64,000 nucleotides of DNA from Taxillus chinensis. Its lineage: Eukaryota > Streptophyta > Magnoliopsida > Santalales > Loranthaceae. Positions within the stretch are counted from its first letter, which is position 1; each line of letters opens with the position of its first letter. Shown in pieces: positions 35,594 through 47,300 of the stretch. The stretch covers positions 13,851,842 through 13,915,841 of the forward strand of contig CM042084.1 in assembly GCA_023512835.1 (NCBI GenBank), read 5' to 3'. Below the pieces are notes generated by a model. It saw only the letters and a program-made list of their open reading frames with translations, had not been told where the DNA came from and did no database searches. The translations under genes and the position numbers were made by a program.

Positions 35594-36267
35594 ATGGGCT
35601 GCGGTGGCGGCGACAGATATCCACGTCTTGCCATTACCTTCCTCTTTCTGCTGGTCTCTACCCTAAGCCCTGAAAGCTTTATGATTGCTCAAGGCAAGTA
35701 ATTATTAGCCTTCAAGTTTTGTAGTTACACACACACACACACACTATATATATATATATAATATTTCGTGTAAAGGAAAAACTAAGAATTTAATTAACCA
35801 TCACTGTGAATTTAACATGTTAGTGAAATAATTAGTTTTTTTTTCTATCTTTGTATTCGCATGCAGCACGCACATCAACTTTCAAGTTAGTGGTCGACAT
35901 TCCACGGGCACAGCCACAGGTGAGAGGCATGTTATGTTATTTAAAAAAAAAAACACAAATTAATCCATATAACTAATTAATGTAAACAACGCGCGAGCAG
36001 AAGGGAAAAGGTGATGACATGGCGGCGGAGGCTGCGGGGAGAGTGTTGATAGGGTCTCGGCCGCCGAGGTGCGAGCGGCGGTGCCGCTCCTGCGGGCCCT
36101 GCGAGGCGGTGCAGGTGCCCGTCGTCCCCAAACTCCGGACGACAGCGTCGACGACGACGACGACACACCAGAATACGAGGATCACTTATTCACGGAGCGA
36201 CGAGGTTGCCAACTACAAGCCCTTGAGCTGGAAGTGCAAATGCGGCAACTTGATTTTTAATCCTTGA
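35594..36267 (+). CDS. EPFL2: EPIDERMAL PATTERNING FACTOR-like secreted peptide
   Basis: A 139-aa precursor from three exons: 35594-35693, 35867-35919, 36001-36267. Residues ~1-33 form a signal peptide ('LAITFLFLLVSTLS'). A short propeptide follows, and the C-terminal mature domain runs from ~70. Six cysteines of the EPF fold are at residues 75, 79, 82, 85, 130 and 132 ('PPRCERRCRSCGPCEAVQVP' and 'YKPLSWKCKCGN'). The long loop between the fourth and fifth Cys is Thr-rich. The ending 'KCKCGNLIFNP' fits the EPFL1/2/3 group, most like EPFL2. EPFL peptides are apoplastic ligands of ERECTA-family receptors and act in leaf margin, ovule and stem patterning. Intron 1 has a GC donor (AAG|GCAAGT); the nearby GT at 35698 would break the phase. 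Membership within the subgroup is less sure than the family. Confidence 0.88.
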
Positions 36268-37129
36268 GTTCACTACACCCACGTACATCACTCCTGTGTG
36301 ATAGTAGTACCAGTTGAATTTTTTTTTTTTTGTTGTTGGGTTTATAATTAATGGTTTTAAATTTTGAATTAGAGTAATGTACTAATGTGGGTTCTGTATA
36401 TATAATTATATATTTATATTACTTAATTACTATACTAATTAATTTAAATTGAATGGAGATGGGGAGGTAATCGAGGAATGTCAGGCAGTTCTTGTTTTCG
36501 TATCTTACAAGATTCGTGATGCCGTGGTGTGCATTGCATCATCAGATGAGTACAAGAGACGTGTGTTGGCCCACTCACAAAACCCATCAAACGCTCACAT
36601 GTTGTGGGGAGTTCATTTTCGGCCCCGACTCCAACGTGTTTTTACCCGATTTGATTGATGGGCAGCATTGGGCTCTCCGATATTCTCCAGTAATAATTAA
36701 TTATGGGTTTTGATGCTAAAAAACGGGTTTAACTCAAATGCTCACCCACACCCCAACCTCAACCTGTTTTATGAGCCGTGTACGATTCGTAATAATTAAT
36801 AACTAGGTTTGTGGCCTGTGTCACACTTCAAAAAATTTTATATCTTGTTATGCTTCTTTAACTCTAACGAAAGATAGCTTAATTAATGTCATCATGTAAA
36901 ATATAATATTAAGTATGTTCTTACTTCTTACTATGTATGTTTTACATGAGTTTTTTGTGTAGGTACTTTATATGTTTTAGGACCTAAGACGAATGATCCG
37001 AAATTAGGTACTTAAATTTTCACCCTATGACACACTGGGCCTAGCACGACTCAAAATCAAATGGGTAGAAGAAAGTTTTTTAAAAAACCAAATATACAGA
37101 ATCATATGCATTTTTAAGAGTATTTTAAG
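36268..37129. other. 3' flank of EPFL gene
   Basis: Probable 3' UTR followed by AT-rich DNA. 36450-36715 is open in two frames but has no recognisable domain and no codon bias I can defend. Confidence 0.4.
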
Positions 37130-38640
37130 ACATTCACAGATTAAAAGCGCATTTATATTAAAGCAGTATTTTTGAAATTTTACCTCGAAGTAAGTAAATA
37201 AATAAATAAAAATAACGGTCCGAGTTAAGGACAGGTTATCATTATAATTATTTTGATTTATGGGTTAATTAAATCTGGGCATTGAATTAACAAGAAAAGT
37301 TGAATTTGAGGGATGTTAAATGGGTGGGCTGGGTCGAGTAGAATCCAACCTTTGCTGCTTTCAAATGAGTTATAATTTTCAGCCTCAGGCCTCAGCCCAT
37401 TTCAATTTACTTGCGAGCCTGTTTACGGGTTAGCTCGTTTTATTTTTTAAATTTATTTCCTTTAAATTTTTATTTTTCCCAACAAAATTATTACATTATT
37501 TCCTACGACTATTTAAATAATTATAAAGATAATTAAACTTACAAAATATAAATATTTTATATAATTTTTTTAATAAAATAAATACAAAAAAGCTCCAGAA
37601 AAAAATAATAAATAAATGAAACTAGCTTGCAATCCCATAGACTAGGTCCACTTTGGCCCACAGCCCGTAGACTATAACTCGTTATGGCCCGCAAATGAAC
37701 GGGTCAAATTTTATAGGCACAATAATTTAAAAAAAAAACAGTTAACTTATACAACTCACAAGCAAATGGCCTGTTTAACATGTGTAGGCATTGCTAGTAA
37801 GAATATTATTATTAGTTTTTTCATTGTTTTTTAATTTAAGAATTTAAATGACTTCTTCTTTTTTTTATACAAATAAACATAAAAATAAATTTTCTTAATC
37901 GCTTATTATATCACTGAAATAATATTATATATTGTTTTTTATTTAATAATAATTTATTGTAAAATAAAATTAAAAGTTTGAAAAACATATTAAAATCATT
38001 TTAAAAGCGCATTTTTAAGGACAGGTTATCATTATAATTTTTAAGAAACATATAGAATCATATGCATTTTTAAGACATTTGAAAAACATATTAAAAGCGC
38101 ATTTATATTAACAGAGATGAAGATAAAAGCAGTATTTTAAAATTTTTACCTCCAACAAAGTAAATAAATAAATAAAAATAGCGGTCCGAAGAAAGGGTTA
38201 AGGACAGGTTATCATTATAATTAATTTGATTTATGGGTTAAATAAACCGGGCATTGAATTAGCAACAAAAAAAATATGTGGGCATTGTTAGTAAGAGCAT
38301 TAATATTTGTTTTTTTAATTGAAGAAATAGAATTACATTTTGCTTCTTTATATAAATAAATACCATAATAAATTTTGGTAACTACTTCTTATATCATTAA
38401 AATAATATTATATATTATTTTTTTATTTATTATTAATTTTTTAAATTAACTATAAAATAAAAATAAAAGTTATGAAATAGTTAGCGAAAAAAAAATATAT
38501 AATTTAATAATTGGAAGTGAAATATGACACAAGTCATGTAAAAAGGTTTAATGTAAAACTTTGGTATAAAGATGATTTTTTGACTTTTTATTTTTTTAAA
38601 ATAAAAAAATATTTATGATATGAGTAATATTATATAAGTG
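37130..38640. repeat. Segmentally duplicated AT-rich repeat block
   Basis: Two ordered copies are visible. 37135-37290 ('aaaagcgcatttatatta', 'aataaataaataaaaat', 'ggacaggttatcattataat', 'gatttatgggtta', 'gggcattgaatta') recurs at 38090-38262 with small indels. 37780-37980 ('ggcattgctagtaaga', 'taatattatatatt') recurs at 38280-38470. A partial third copy of the 'ggacaggttatcattataat' block lies at 38018-38040. This indicates a tandem or nested duplication of a non-autonomous element, ~1 kb period. Confidence 0.65.
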
Positions 38641-38911
38641 ATTGACTAATCATGTATGTTTTATAGGTCATTGATGATAAAAAGGGAAACGATAATGTCG
38701 TTGTAGAGTGGTCGGGGTGTGTTGGTTGAGAATATAACTCAAATTGTAAGAGAGAAAAATCCTTTAGAATTGGGTTCCATTAATTATATCTAATTTAATT
38801 ATCTAATATTCATATTCAAAAACATTTTACCATTTTTAATAATAAATAAAATATTTTATTTGAACCATATATTATAACTAACTTACAATTTCATCAAATT
38901 TTATGAGTTAT

Positions 38912-38963
<52 letters not shown>

Positions 38964-40290
38964 CTATCTTATAATTTTATCAAATTTAATGAATTCTATT
39001 GAATATATATACTATGAATCTTGGTTGCATCCCTTCAAAATTAAATTTTATATGTTTTGTTTAAAGTTATAAACATAATTGTGATTAGAAATAATATTTA
39101 ATTTATTATTTGTAATTTCTTACATGGCACATTTGAAAATTATCAGAAACACTTATGTAGAAATGCAACTTGTAACAAATAAATAATAGTAGAATTTTAA
39201 AATGTAAAATGGTTTTTTAATCAGAATTGAAATGAAAATCATGTTTTCATTTAGCATGTGTTTATAGTTTTAAAAACAAAAATATATATTTTATGATATA
39301 ATTTTGTTAAAGAATAAATATTTGTGCAACCGGCTCGCATCATCTTCGCGAAACTGTGAGGGATTGGACGGCTATGATCTTTTCTTTTCTTTTTTCTCCT
39401 CCCCCTCGGATAAATTGGTAGGCTGTCACATCATCATGGTTATCCAAAGATTATCTAACCCCGGTTGTACCTAGCATTGCTCTTTATTAAAATATGATTC
39501 TTTGGTAGGATAATATTATTTTTGAAAATAGAATTACTTTTTTAAATTAATAAATTTAAAATTATTTATAAGTGATGAAATTTTATCGAGACCTATAATT
39601 TTTAAAAATAGTTATATTTTTAAAAATAATACAGCTTCATTAAACAAAGCCTATCTGTATCGTTCGTCTTAAAAATGACAATTCTGGCTTGAACCGCCCT
39701 TCCCGCTCTGATCTGGGCCCTTTTTCCTGTCCCGACCCTTTCCAACCCGATGAAATAACGGGACGGTTACAGATATTGGCCGCCTAGTTTTGATCCGACA
39801 TTTTTAAAGATTTTTAAACAATTTTACTTTAAAATATCTGATATAATCGCTCTGATTGATCCCACCATAATCTGCCATACTCATTAGTTCTGTCTCTCTT
39901 TGACCCGAACACATCCAGGCAAGTTTAGGTCATCCACTACCCAATCCCAATCCGTTCCGGTGTGATCCATAGTTCATCTCACTCCATGGATGCCGGTGCG
40001 GTTTAAAATAAAAAACCAAAAAAATTGTTATATGAAATATGAATAAACATTAAATAAATTTGAATGTAAAGAACAAAAACAATTTATTTCAATAAATCTA
40101 TATATACAGACAAATAATACCGAAAAACAAAAAAAAAAAGTCCAATTTATTTTGAGGATACTGTTCAATTAGCGAATCACTTGAATCATCCACACTTCTG
40201 AGTGTGTAACATTTTGTGCCACGTCTACAAATAAATTGGTTGGTGGCTGCGGGCGTTTTCCCATTTACGCACGTGACTAAGAGAGAGCGA
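38641..40290. other. AT-rich intergenic DNA
   Basis: It contains an (AT)n run at 38921-38958 and an imperfect direct repeat around it ('ataactaacttacaatttca' near 38876 and 'ataactatcttataatttta' near 38960). A GC-richer stretch at 39680-39980 is rich in 'cccgaccc/cccgatg' phrases of the kind found in hAT non-autonomous elements. No gene is seen. Confidence 0.4.
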
Positions 40291-41045
40291 GAGCGAGCGT
40301 GAGAGAGAGTGTGTGCGTGTGCGTGTGCGTGTGCGGCTTGGCTCCTGAGAGAGTGTGTGTTTGGGAAGGTCCGTCTCCCCCGCAATCTCTCTTCATCGGA
40401 TTACAACTAGAATCCGTGGCCGTTTCGCGTCCTCATGCACCGAGACGGCGTCGTTTTCCGCTACCCAACTTCGCTACTCCCTCGGAGAAGATAGGACCGC
40501 CGAGCTGTGCGGTAGCTCTCGCGTCAATCACTTCAGCTCCGACGTCACACGCGCACGCACTTCCTGTTGTGGTGCGCAAACCGCAACCACACGGTCGGTT
40601 CTGTTCTTCGTTCCCAGGAACCGACGCTGTGTAATTGATTACCTGACCGACACGGATCTATCTACTGTTGTTCCTTGGAACTGGGTACGCTTTTTCTTCT
40701 TTCTCGAACCCATCTTTTCATTTCCTTTTTTTTTTTTGTATTTTTACTCGTGTTTAATTAATTCGTTCTCTGTCCATTGGAAGTGAAGTTAGCGTTTCTC
40801 ATCAGTTTTGTATGCGCAGTCTTAAAGCTTGTAATTAATGTAATTTAGTGGTCTTTTAAACGCTCTGTTGACCCAAGTAAAGCTTTGCATTAACGCTGTC
40901 GTTGTTGGTGTTGCTGCTTTTTAAAGGGTTTCTCGTATTCCTCGTAACGAAGTAGTAGTATTGTGTTTTTTGGGTTGTTGATCCTGCAGATATTAGGTAG
41001 TGCGGATAGGGTGAGGGACTGACATAATTTTCGTGATACACCAAC
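40291..41045 (+). promoter_or_regulatory. 5' leader of the acidic membrane protein gene, with probable intron
   Basis: A GA/GT-rich tract (40280-40365) precedes a GC-richer leader. A donor GTACGC at 40685 and acceptor CCTGCAG ending at 40989 would remove a ~305-base leader intron with a T-rich interior, leaving a 56-base tail before the ATG at 41046. No in-frame ATG longer than the main ORF exists in the leader. Confidence 0.45.
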
Positions 41046-42164
41046 ATGTTGAAGCAGTCTCCTAGCAGAAACCTGAGGTCCAAAGGTTTTAAAGTGAAGC
41101 ATGCTGTTCAAATATGCATTCTGTTTGCCATTGCCATTTGGTTGCTTTACCGAGCGAGACACTCCCATGCTAAGGGGGCAGGCTATGAGGAAACCACCAC
41201 CACCAGCACTGCCGATTTATTGGAGGAGACGACACGGGGTGCTTATGATGATGTTTTGAAGTTCGGGAGGAAGGGCCTGAAACCGAGAGTGGAGGAAACA
41301 AAGGTTGCTACTAGAGAGGAGAAGAAACACAGGGAAGAGGAAGAAGACGAAACAGAAGACAAGGATGAAGATGCCAGGGTTGATGATGGAGGGGGTGGAG
41401 ATGATGAGGCTGACGGGCAGGGACAATATAGATTTGAAGACATTGGTGGTGATTTAGGGGATGGCTTTATCGGGGAAGATGAGGATGGGGACAGTGAAGT
41501 CGAGGGCGAAAATGACGATTTGGGAATCGACAAGAAGTCTCGGGAGGCACTGGAGGAGCATTACAAGGGAGATGATGCCTCCAGTGCTGTTTTCCAAAAT
41601 TCGCAGGCAATGGCGACCAACACTGAAAATGGGGTTTTGAGAAGAGTGATCACGGATGAGGAAAATGGGGCTTTGAGAAGGGTGATGGAGCAACAGGAAA
41701 ATCGGTACCACCGGATGGAGGATGCCGAGGAGGATGTAAATGACTCGAAGCTGAATCATAGGAATAAAGCGGAGAACTTTCAGCAGACCATGAGTGTTAG
41801 TGCAGTGAATAATGAAGAAAAAGATGCCACTGATTCCAAGGTGTCACACTTGAAACAATCAAATGAGTCCCTTACTGGAATGGCAATTGTGTTGCCTGAG
41901 CCTGCACAACTACGGAATGTGAAATCTCTTGGAAATGGGTCCATTATACCTATTGTTATGGTGGAGCATAATCCGAACACTATCAGAACTGAGAATGAGC
42001 AATTGAATTATAAGGCGAATCTTACATCCATTGCTAGTGACTCTGATGACAACAACAGAGCCAAGGGGATTGAGGACACCTCACAACTGTCTAAAACAAG
42101 TGAAATTACAGAAGCTGTTCCAATGGAAACTTTAGATTCTTGGGAAGGCACCTCCGACTTTTAA
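41046..42164 (+). CDS. Acidic single-pass membrane protein of unknown function
   Basis: An uninterrupted 372-codon frame. The N-terminus is basic ('SPSRNLRSKGFKVKHA'), followed by one hydrophobic segment at ~19-35 ('QICILFAIAIWLLY') and a second basic patch, as in a type II signal anchor. The remaining ~330 residues are hydrophilic and mostly acidic, with Glu/Asp-rich runs near residues 95-165 and no cysteine-rich or catalytic motif. This layout matches a plant family of uncharacterised proteins with the same 'RSKGFKVKHxLQICxLL' start. Function is unknown; anchoring in the Golgi or ER membrane with a disordered lumenal domain is inferred. Near-repeated 'ENG(V/A)LRRV' motifs occur at ~197-217. 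Confidence 0.85.
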   Translation: MLKQSPSRNLRSKGFKVKHAVQICILFAIAIWLLYRARHSHAKGAGYEETTTTSTADLLEETTRGAYDDVLKFGRKGLKPRVEETKVATREEKKHREEEEDETEDKDEDARVDDGGGGDDEADGQGQYRFEDIGGDLGDGFIGEDEDGDSEVEGENDDLGIDKKSREALEEHYKGDDASSAVFQNSQAMATNTENGVLRRVITDEENGALRRVMEQQENRYHRMEDAEEDVNDSKLNHRNKAENFQQTMSVSAVNNEEKDATDSKVSHLKQSNESLTGMAIVLPEPAQLRNVKSLGNGSIIPIVMVEHNPNTIRTENEQLNYKANLTSIASDSDDNNRAKGIEDTSQLSKTSEITEAVPMETLDSWEGTSDF

Positions 42165-43170
42165 GAAGATCCACAAGATCACACTCTGGAGACCACGGCC
42201 GACATCCAAATCGAAGAGAACCTAACCGAAGAGAATCAAGAGATGCGGAAGAGTAGGTGTTTTTAAATCAGGGGTGTCCTTTGGACCCACTGTCTCGTGG
42301 GGTTGAGATCTGGGCGCAAGGCCATGTGACCAACCATTGGTTTTTGCTTTCTTCCGTTCCTTTTTCTTCTTAGCATTTAAGCCTGTTTGAGTTCCAACGA
42401 ACATATGGGAATTAACTTTGCTTGATTTTGGATTCTCCCCTTGATGGTTGAATGAATTTATAAATACAAAATTGTACCTATGTAATTGTGAATCCAAGTG
42501 TAATTGTGAATAGTATACTTGTCCCCCACTTTTTTCCCTCAAATTCTAAGATTTCTGATAGAAATCCCACATAAAACAGAACAAAAGAAAATACAAGAAA
42601 GGGTTGACATGTTCCAATTCAATGAGAAAAACTTAAACAGTGAGACAACGAGGTTGTATGGTTTTTATTTTGTGTTTTACTTTCATGACTTTATTTGATT
42701 CAAAATTTAAAATTTGATTTTGCAAAACAAATTCTGTTTGAACCGATGTTTTAAAAAGAGAATTTTCCTAAAAATGGTATCCCGTTAATTTCCTTAAATT
42801 TATAATTTTAAATTACTTTTTATTTTCCTGTATAAATATATATTACAATAGATTTCCTAAATCAAATTCTATATTATTAAAATAATATTTTATATCACTT
42901 ATTTTATTTAATAATAATTTTTTATAAATTAATATAAAATAAAAGTTAATATTATGAACAACGTGAAAGAGAAAAATAAGAATTTTTTTTAAATATAATT
43001 TAATAATTACAAGAGGTAAATAGTACTTCTCAATATATTGAAAAATATTATACAAATTTTATAAAGAAAATTAAATATAAGACATTTACGGTGGAAATGA
43101 TTTTATGATTTTTTAATTTTTTTTCCTAGCAAATAAATTTGCTAAGCGTCTCCTAAAAAGAAGCTCAGGG
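42165..43170. other. Intergenic DNA with an AT-rich repeat-like block
   Basis: The 3' UTR of the membrane-protein gene probably extends to ~42540. From ~42850 to 43110 the sequence ('attattaaaataatatttta', 'ttaataataattttttat', 'aaatataatttaataatt') parallels 38380-38560, so both are copies of one AT-rich, non-coding repeat family. Confidence 0.5.
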
Positions 43171-43283
43171 TCAGTTTGGGAAATTTATTTAAAAAAAAGG
43201 GCGAAGAAGGAGATGATAAACGTAATCTAAATCGAAGAGAATCAACCATTCAGGTGCAAGCAAAGAGCGGCAACACACTCAAA

Positions 43284-43649
43284 ATGTCGGCGTCGGCGAT
43301 ATTTGGTGCCAGAGCCGTCGCGCTCCCAAATCCTTCATCTGTTATTTTCGGCGGCGGAGCTGCCACGAAGGCTTTTCCGGGCGGCGTAGGAACGGCTGCT
43401 TCGGTGATACAGTGTTCGTCGAGGCCCCAAAAGAAGGCGACGGCTCACCACGTCAAGACGAGGCCGAAGAAGACGCAGCCGTGGGACATCAAGCGCCGCC
43501 CCACCGTCTACCCTCCGCGTCCGCCGTTGCCTCCCGACTGGACGCTCGTCACCCCGGCCTCCACTGAAGCCGCTGCTGCTTCTTCTGAGCCTGCCGGTGA
43601 TGACTCTTCGCCTCCATCATCTCCTCTGGAACCGACCATGAACCAGTGA
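43284..43649 (+). CDS. PSRP6: Plastid-specific 50S ribosomal protein 6 (cL38)
   Basis: A single-exon 121-aa protein. Residues 1-~44 form a Ser/Ala/Gly-rich plastid transit peptide beginning 'MSASAIFGARAVALPNP'. The conserved core 'CSSRPQKKATAHHVKTRP' followed by 'KKTQPWDIKRRPTVYPP' and 'LPPDW' (44-86) matches Arabidopsis PSRP6. The C-terminal tail is Ser/Pro/Glu-rich and variable. PSRP6 is a small plastid-specific component of the chloroplast large ribosomal subunit. The start is the ATG at 43284, because the frame upstream has no other ATG. Confidence 0.92.
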   Translation: MSASAIFGARAVALPNPSSVIFGGGAATKAFPGGVGTAASVIQCSSRPQKKATAHHVKTRPKKTQPWDIKRRPTVYPPRPPLPPDWTLVTPASTEAAAASSEPAGDDSSPPSSPLEPTMNQ

Positions 43650-44386
43650 TTGTGGATTTGAAACCTACCTTAAACTTACTCATTCCTATGTTGTTTGTGC
43701 TTTTCCATGTTTCAATTTCCCTTTTGCGGACTGTAGATGCCTTTTGAAATTTCTATTGGTGTTTGTTTGTGATTACGCCCTGCAAAGTGTTTGATAGAAG
43801 TCCCGAGCGAGCATGAAAGCGTTAAGTTTTAGGCACATCAACACCCAAACTCTCTCGTAGCTGTATGATATTTTTACATTTTTACAAAGTTGGACAACCA
43901 TTTTAGAGCAAATGAGAACAGAAGCAATTTTCACCGGCGGTGACACACTTGTTGATCACACACATCGTACGCAACTGAATAGCAAATAGCAAAAACCAGG
44001 GAAACTTCACCCTTGTCAATTATTTTATTGAAATTGGATAGGATGGAAATTGTAATCGAAATCTGGAATAGTGAATGGGAGAGAACAGAAGAAAATTGAA
44101 AACAGAAGGAAATGGGAATGCGAACTAAACTCTGTCAAAAACAAAAACAAAAACAAAAAAAGAGCCAGTGGGTGCAAAATTGTATGCATTCCATGTAAGG
44201 GGACCTGTAAGAGCCTCGCCAGCCTTCCAGATCAAGAATTGTGTGGTGCATGATGAGTTTGCCGGGATCTCCATGGTAACTGAACGTGCATGAGCTTTAT
44301 CTCGGCAGCAGCGCTTTCTTTGGCTGAGATGGCATTTTTCAGAGTTTTGTCACCGTTCAATTGATTGCAAGTTGCAACAGTTGATT
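43650..44386. other. Convergent intergenic DNA between PSRP6 and ITPK
   Basis: 3' regions of two convergent genes. No coding region is supportable, and the frame at 44071-44253 has no domain. Confidence 0.5.
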
Positions 44387-47300
44387 TCAGCAGCTAGTGG
44401 GAGGCCATTGCTTGTACTTGCTTTGCTCAAGGCTCAGGAGGAAGTCTGTAAATATGTGCTCATATCCTGGCATCTTCCCGTACCCTGCCATAGTTTTGAA
44501 ACCAATGTAAAGGGACATTTTTGCATTGGACCAATCGGCCGCTGCCACTGTAAGGCAATCTCAATACGTTTAATATCCACAACCAATGCACAAAGGCAAG
44601 ACAAGATAAACAAATTTCCTCTATCCATTGACCGTTTATGGCCTCCGTTTATAAGCAGGATCCGTTTCCAAATAATTATAAGCATCTTCTTACAGTTTCA
44701 GCTTGTGAAAGCAGAGTATTTTAACAGAAATAATGGGATATCAAATCTAGGCGGCTCTTTAACTAACCAGGGAAGTAATTGATGTCGATGATGTAGAAAC
44801 GGTCTCGAGTCCCATGCTCTCGAATAATATCCAAGTTAAACAGCGTCAACCCCTACAAACACAAGCATTGTTGCAAAAGAAAATAGCGATGATATTAGCA
44901 ACATAGACCACTACCACAAGTCGATATGCAAAATGGAAAAGCCTACCAGACGTCGACGGAGCTTCCTAGCAAGTCTCTCAAGAAGAGGCCGAGGAGGAAG
45001 CTCTGCAGGAAATTTTGGAAAACAGATCAAACTGTTAGAAAAACTTCTGGCATAACCACAGAAGTCCCTAATAAAACTACTACAGGACTTGGGTTTAGAG
45101 TTCATTAACATACACCCCTCACAAGCCTAAGACCTCCCTTCGAATTTTTCCCTTTGATATGTGTTTTGTTTTTGTTTTTATTTCATGACTTTTTACTTGA
45201 AGTTATAAGTTGAATCGTGATTTGTGATTTGAAGTTAAAAGTTATATGTTTTTTATAAAATATAATTTTATTTAGTTGATTCTTTATAATTTAAATCATG
45301 ACTCAGAAAAGTTTTTTTCCTTTTAAACTGGACACCACAAAAAAGGGAGAGAGAATCAAATGAGCTGAGTAATAAAGTGGAGGAGAAAAAAAATATTAAA
45401 ATTGATTTTAAAAAAATTATGTTTGGGCTTGAAAAATAGAAAACTGCTAAAATTATTTAAAAAAACAGTAGGGGGTAATAGGTTGATTCCGCCTCCGATA
45501 GAACCTGAATTATCAAATGATTCATAGAGTCTCTACAAGGCAAGTTTGTCTTAAAAAAAGAAAAGAAAAGTCTCACCAGCAACACTAGGCTCCAGATCAG
45601 CATCATCTGCAGATGCAGCAGCACAAGATACTCTTGGAAAACGGAAGACACCACCACCACTCGAGAGCTCAGGCTTGCTGACATTAGGTAAAGAAAAGCG
45701 CCTGACCACCTTAATAGTTTCCCCCACAATGAAGACCTTAAAAAGAAGCCCTCCTATACAAGTTCTGAAGTTAAAGAACTGCTATACAAGTTTTGGAATG
45801 ACCATATAAAAGACTAATGGACAGCCTACTGATTCTTTACCATGGTTAACAAATTCCTGGAGAACAAGCGGTGGTTCGAGTTTTCGTAGCGAGTATGGAT
45901 CATAAGCAAGTGATAATTCATGTGACCTTGCGCTTCCATCAGAAACTAATGGTTTTGCAACTGAAAAGGATGTGAGCGTGCTAATTTGATTAGAAACACC
46001 AGATACCCAGGATTACTCCTACTGAACAAGGAAATGGTGAGACAATCACCAATCGAAAAACCCTACCCTCAAATATAAAAATTCTTTTGTCTAGCAAAAT
46101 ATCAAAATGCAATACAGACATCCAATATAGATAATTTCTACAAGTCTACCAAAGCCTAATGTTATATTAGAATCAATAACTTGAGAAAACATAAAATAAT
46201 TGTATTTTTGTATACATATATGGATGGCCAAAATCCATCTTATGGCTGAGTGTTTTTTTTTGTGTGTGGCAACAATTCGTCATTAAAATCCTAATAAAAG
46301 AAATAACCCATTATATTTAGGCTTTTGTATTCTAGCTGCAGAAACAAACACCACTAGGGAATGACAAACGGACATCATACATACCAAGAGGCAACATAAG
46401 CCCAGCATTGTTTACTGCATCAGGAATGCATGATGCATCTCTTTTAATAACCAATTGCCTTGGAACACCAACTTTACCTGCATGACAAGCAATAGGTCAG
46501 TATTGGCATCGCAAAGCAATTGTTATATACCTCACTTTTTTATCCTAAATCACAGGCCAAAGGTATTGCCCACAAAGTTTTTCAAAACTTACCTAAGGAG
46601 TCTGAAAATTTCATATCAACAACATCCTGAAGCATGGATTGCCGATTGTGTAAATGTTGAATTGCATCTGGAGGATCAAGGACTGTAACTTCAGGATGCA
46701 TATGTCTGTAATCCTTCAAATATAGAATTTAAAAGGGTTAAGAAGCAATCACTAATATATAAAATACCATCACCGAAACATGATCCATGATCCCGAACTA
46801 TTTAGTGGATCTTACACCCTAAAAGACAGCACACGAAATGGGTAAAGTCAAGCCAATATTCAACAAATAAAAGAACAGGCTAAAGTAAATGACACCATGT
46901 TCTAAAACCCCTGTTGAAATTAAACACTCACCAGTGACAATTTACTGATATCCCAATAGAATGAAAAATTAGAACTGTGTAAATCACATGAAGGCACTTA
47001 AAATTATAACTGGAATAAACATCCATTCTTAAAGATCAATCAAAAGGCAAACTAGTCATGAACTGAAAAAAAAAAATTGAATGTCACTGTGGGCTGGACC
47101 CATTTTGCAATCACGTGTACATTGTACCATGATTAAGAGCATATTATATATGTCTTATCTGTCAACATGTCACTATACCCAAAAACCCAAAAAGATGTGA
47201 GGGCAAGTCACAGTACCTAGGTCAAGAAAAAACAAATCTTGAAGAAAGGGATACCAGTTTTTAATTGACTAGGAATGGTCAGCCATCTCCCACTCAGTAG

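Noticed and set aside
35698..35699. Canonical GT donor for EPFL intron 1
   Set aside because: Using it leaves exon 1 two bases out of phase with exons 2 and 3, while the GC donor at 35694 keeps phase.
40355..40786. 143-codon open frame before the acidic membrane protein gene
   Set aside because: It begins at GTG, runs across a probable leader intron and has a compositionally biased product with no domain.
43176..43283. N-terminal extension of PSRP6
   Set aside because: The extended frame would need a TTG start, lacks family similarity and would bury the plastid transit peptide.
44372..44782. 136-codon plus-strand frame
   Set aside because: It is antisense to the last two ITPK exons, which have strong family matches.
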